64,000 nucleotides of DNA from Thermoanaerobaculia bacterium (GTDB lineage Bacteria > Acidobacteriota > Thermoanaerobaculia > Multivoradales > Multivoraceae), in NCBI GenBank assembly GCA_022826745.1, contig JAJDUI010000022.1, forward strand, positions 124,001 to 188,000, read 5' to 3'. The notes below the pieces were generated by a model. The model saw only the letters and a program-made list of their open reading frames with translations. It searched no databases and was not told the DNA's origin. Position numbers and translations under genes: made by a program. Of this stretch, positions 63,192 to 64,000 are shown piece by piece. How positions within the stretch are numbered: position 1 is the stretch's first letter; every line of letters begins with the position of its first letter.

Positions 63192-63632
63192 TTGATCGCC
63201 ATCGATACGAACATCCTCGTCTACGCTCACCGTTTCGACAGCACCGTCAACGACGAGGCGATGGCGGTAGTCACGGGCTACGTTGAGGGCGACGAACGAT
63301 GGGCCATACCCTGGCACTGCTGCATCGAGTTTCTGAGCATCGTCACGAACCGCCGTCTGTGGCGCCAGAGCGCTACGCCGCCGCTAGCGGCGTGGCGCCA
63401 GCTGGAGGAGTGGGTGTCGTCACCCTCGCTCCACCTGCTATCGGAAACGGAGGACTTCCTGCCGATCTTCGCCCGCATGGCGGCCAATCCGCGAGTCACG
63501 GGAGGCCGCGTTCACGACGCCCGCATCGCCGCGATCTGCATCGCGCACGGCGTGACGGAACTCCTGACCAGGGATCGCGACTTCGCCCACTTTCCTGAGC
63601 TGCGCGTCCGTGATCCGCTGGTCGCGATGTGA
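63192..63632 (+). CDS. VapC-type PIN-domain ribonuclease toxin
   Basis: The 146-residue PIN protein starts at TTG 63192, followed by [12 protein letters not shown] (first catalytic Asp). It has CCIEFLSIV (Glu), [18 protein letters not shown] (third acidic group) and [12 protein letters not shown] (fourth Asp). PIN toxins cleave tRNA or rRNA. It pairs with the antitoxin 6 bp upstream. Its stop overlaps the GTG of the following sulfotransferase gene (GTGA at 63629-63632). Confidence 0.88.
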   Translation: MIAIDTNILVYAHRFDSTVNDEAMAVVTGYVEGDERWAIPWHCCIEFLSIVTNRRLWRQSATPPLAAWRQLEEWVSSPSLHLLSETEDFLPIFARMAANPRVTGGRVHDARIAAICIAHGVTELLTRDRDFAHFPELRVRDPLVAM

Positions 63633-64000
63633 CCTTCTCGCCAACCCGCTCCTGGCGTCGGCTTCGCTACGGCCGGCCGATCGTCGTCGTCTCAGGTCTC
63701 CCCCGCTCGGGCACGTCGATGGCGATGAAGATGCTCGAGGCCGGCGGCATGGAGGTCGTGACCGACGGCGAACGCGAAGCCGACGAGGACAACCCGCGCG
63801 GCTACTACGAAGACGAGCGGGTCAAGGACTTGGCCAAAGCCACCGACAAGTCCTGGCTCCGTGCCTCACGCGGCCGCGCAGTCAAGATCATCTCCTTCCT
63901 GCTGAAGGACCTGCCGGCGAACCTGAACTACCAGGTCATCCTGATGCGACGCGACCTGACCGAAGTGCTCGCATCGCAGCGCAAGATGCTCGACCGCCGC
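63629..64000 (+). CDS. Sulfotransferase-family protein (truncated by window end)
   Basis: From GTG 63629 the frame is open for 124 codons to the window edge. [24 protein letters not shown] is the PAPS-binding P-loop-like motif of sulfotransferases, and [18 protein letters not shown] and [21 protein letters not shown] match bacterial members. It would transfer sulfate from PAPS to an unknown acceptor. The overlap with the toxin gene implies co-translation with the toxin-antitoxin pair. Confidence 0.8.
   Translation, partial: MTFSPTRSWRRLRYGRPIVVVSGLPRSGTSMAMKMLEAGGMEVVTDGEREADEDNPRGYYEDERVKDLAKATDKSWLRASRGRAVKIISFLLKDLPANLNYQVILMRRDLTEVLASQRKMLDRR

Noticed and set aside
1..64000. CRISPR arrays, prophage, integrons or insertion sequences
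   Set aside because: No regularly spaced direct repeats, phage structural genes, integrase or transposase were seen.

Overview
The window comes from the chromosome of a high-G+C, Gram-negative-type bacterium. It carries a TonB-dependent receptor, a TonB-like transducer, many lipobox and signal-peptide proteins, and frequent GTG/TTG starts with 4-bp ATGA/GTGA gene overlaps. The lineage is most likely Acidobacteriota, possibly Thermoanaerobaculia-like. This rests on the PKD protein at 53085 with its characteristic C-terminal domain, the secreted 'RTASGRPDLSG' protein at 50354, and the paired type I phosphodiesterase-like proteins at 58625 and 60622. It is an inference; no rRNA is present to settle it. 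I see no tRNA, rRNA, CRISPR array or complete insertion sequence, and no gene-free stretch longer than about 300 bp.

Layout. 1-4031 (+): LysJ/LysK-like pair of the LysW amino-acid pathway, then a BCCT transporter. 4074-6638 (-): pentaheme cytochrome c and a GT-C-like membrane protein. 6809-9481 (+): TonB-dependent receptor. 9511-18231 (-): ABC exporter, an exported protein, a 1553-residue single-chain acyl-CoA carboxylase, and a lipoprotein. 18295-23030: a shikimate-dehydrogenase-like enzyme facing a complete RbsCAB-type sugar importer. 23080-27256: fused DppD-DppF ATPase, YfcC-type transporter, and a myo-inositol oxygenase. 27942-30992: a UGA-containing selenoprotein of the GrdB/PrdB family, divergent from msrB and a lipoprotein esterase. 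31132-36560: RRM protein, exported proteins, DEAD-box helicase, MutS-like ATPase. 36557-40474: DUF2461 protein, glycerol facilitator and kinase, crotonase. 40501-45521 (-): polyphosphate kinase, SpoIIE-type phosphatase, TrmJ-like methyltransferase. 45661-50325: Ski2-like helicase, endonuclease III, TIGR01777 epimerase, TonB protein. 50354-54530: secreted and surface proteins, one with a G10 tract near its 5' end. 54590-56262: TSUP permease and an SDR. 56338-62781 (-): a tightly overlapping six-gene operon (two phosphodiesterase-like enzymes, a small RHH-like protein, a membrane protein, a GT2 glycosyltransferase, a 4HBT thioesterase). 62946-64000 (+): a VapBC-type toxin-antitoxin pair overlapping a truncated sulfotransferase gene.

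How genes fit together. The most notable item is the selenoprotein. An in-frame UGA at 28344-28346 sits in a U-P-V-C motif and is followed 10 nt later by a perfect 8-bp stem with a GUG loop, a good match to a bacterial SECIS. A very stable 17-bp hairpin lies 3 nt after its stop codon. The sugar importer (20491-23030) and the myo-inositol oxygenase (26405) could form an inositol-uptake and oxidation route, but they are not one operon. GlpF-GlpK is a clear glycerol uptake and phosphorylation pair. Three REP-like repeat copies lie at 45.6, 55.4 and 56.3 kb.
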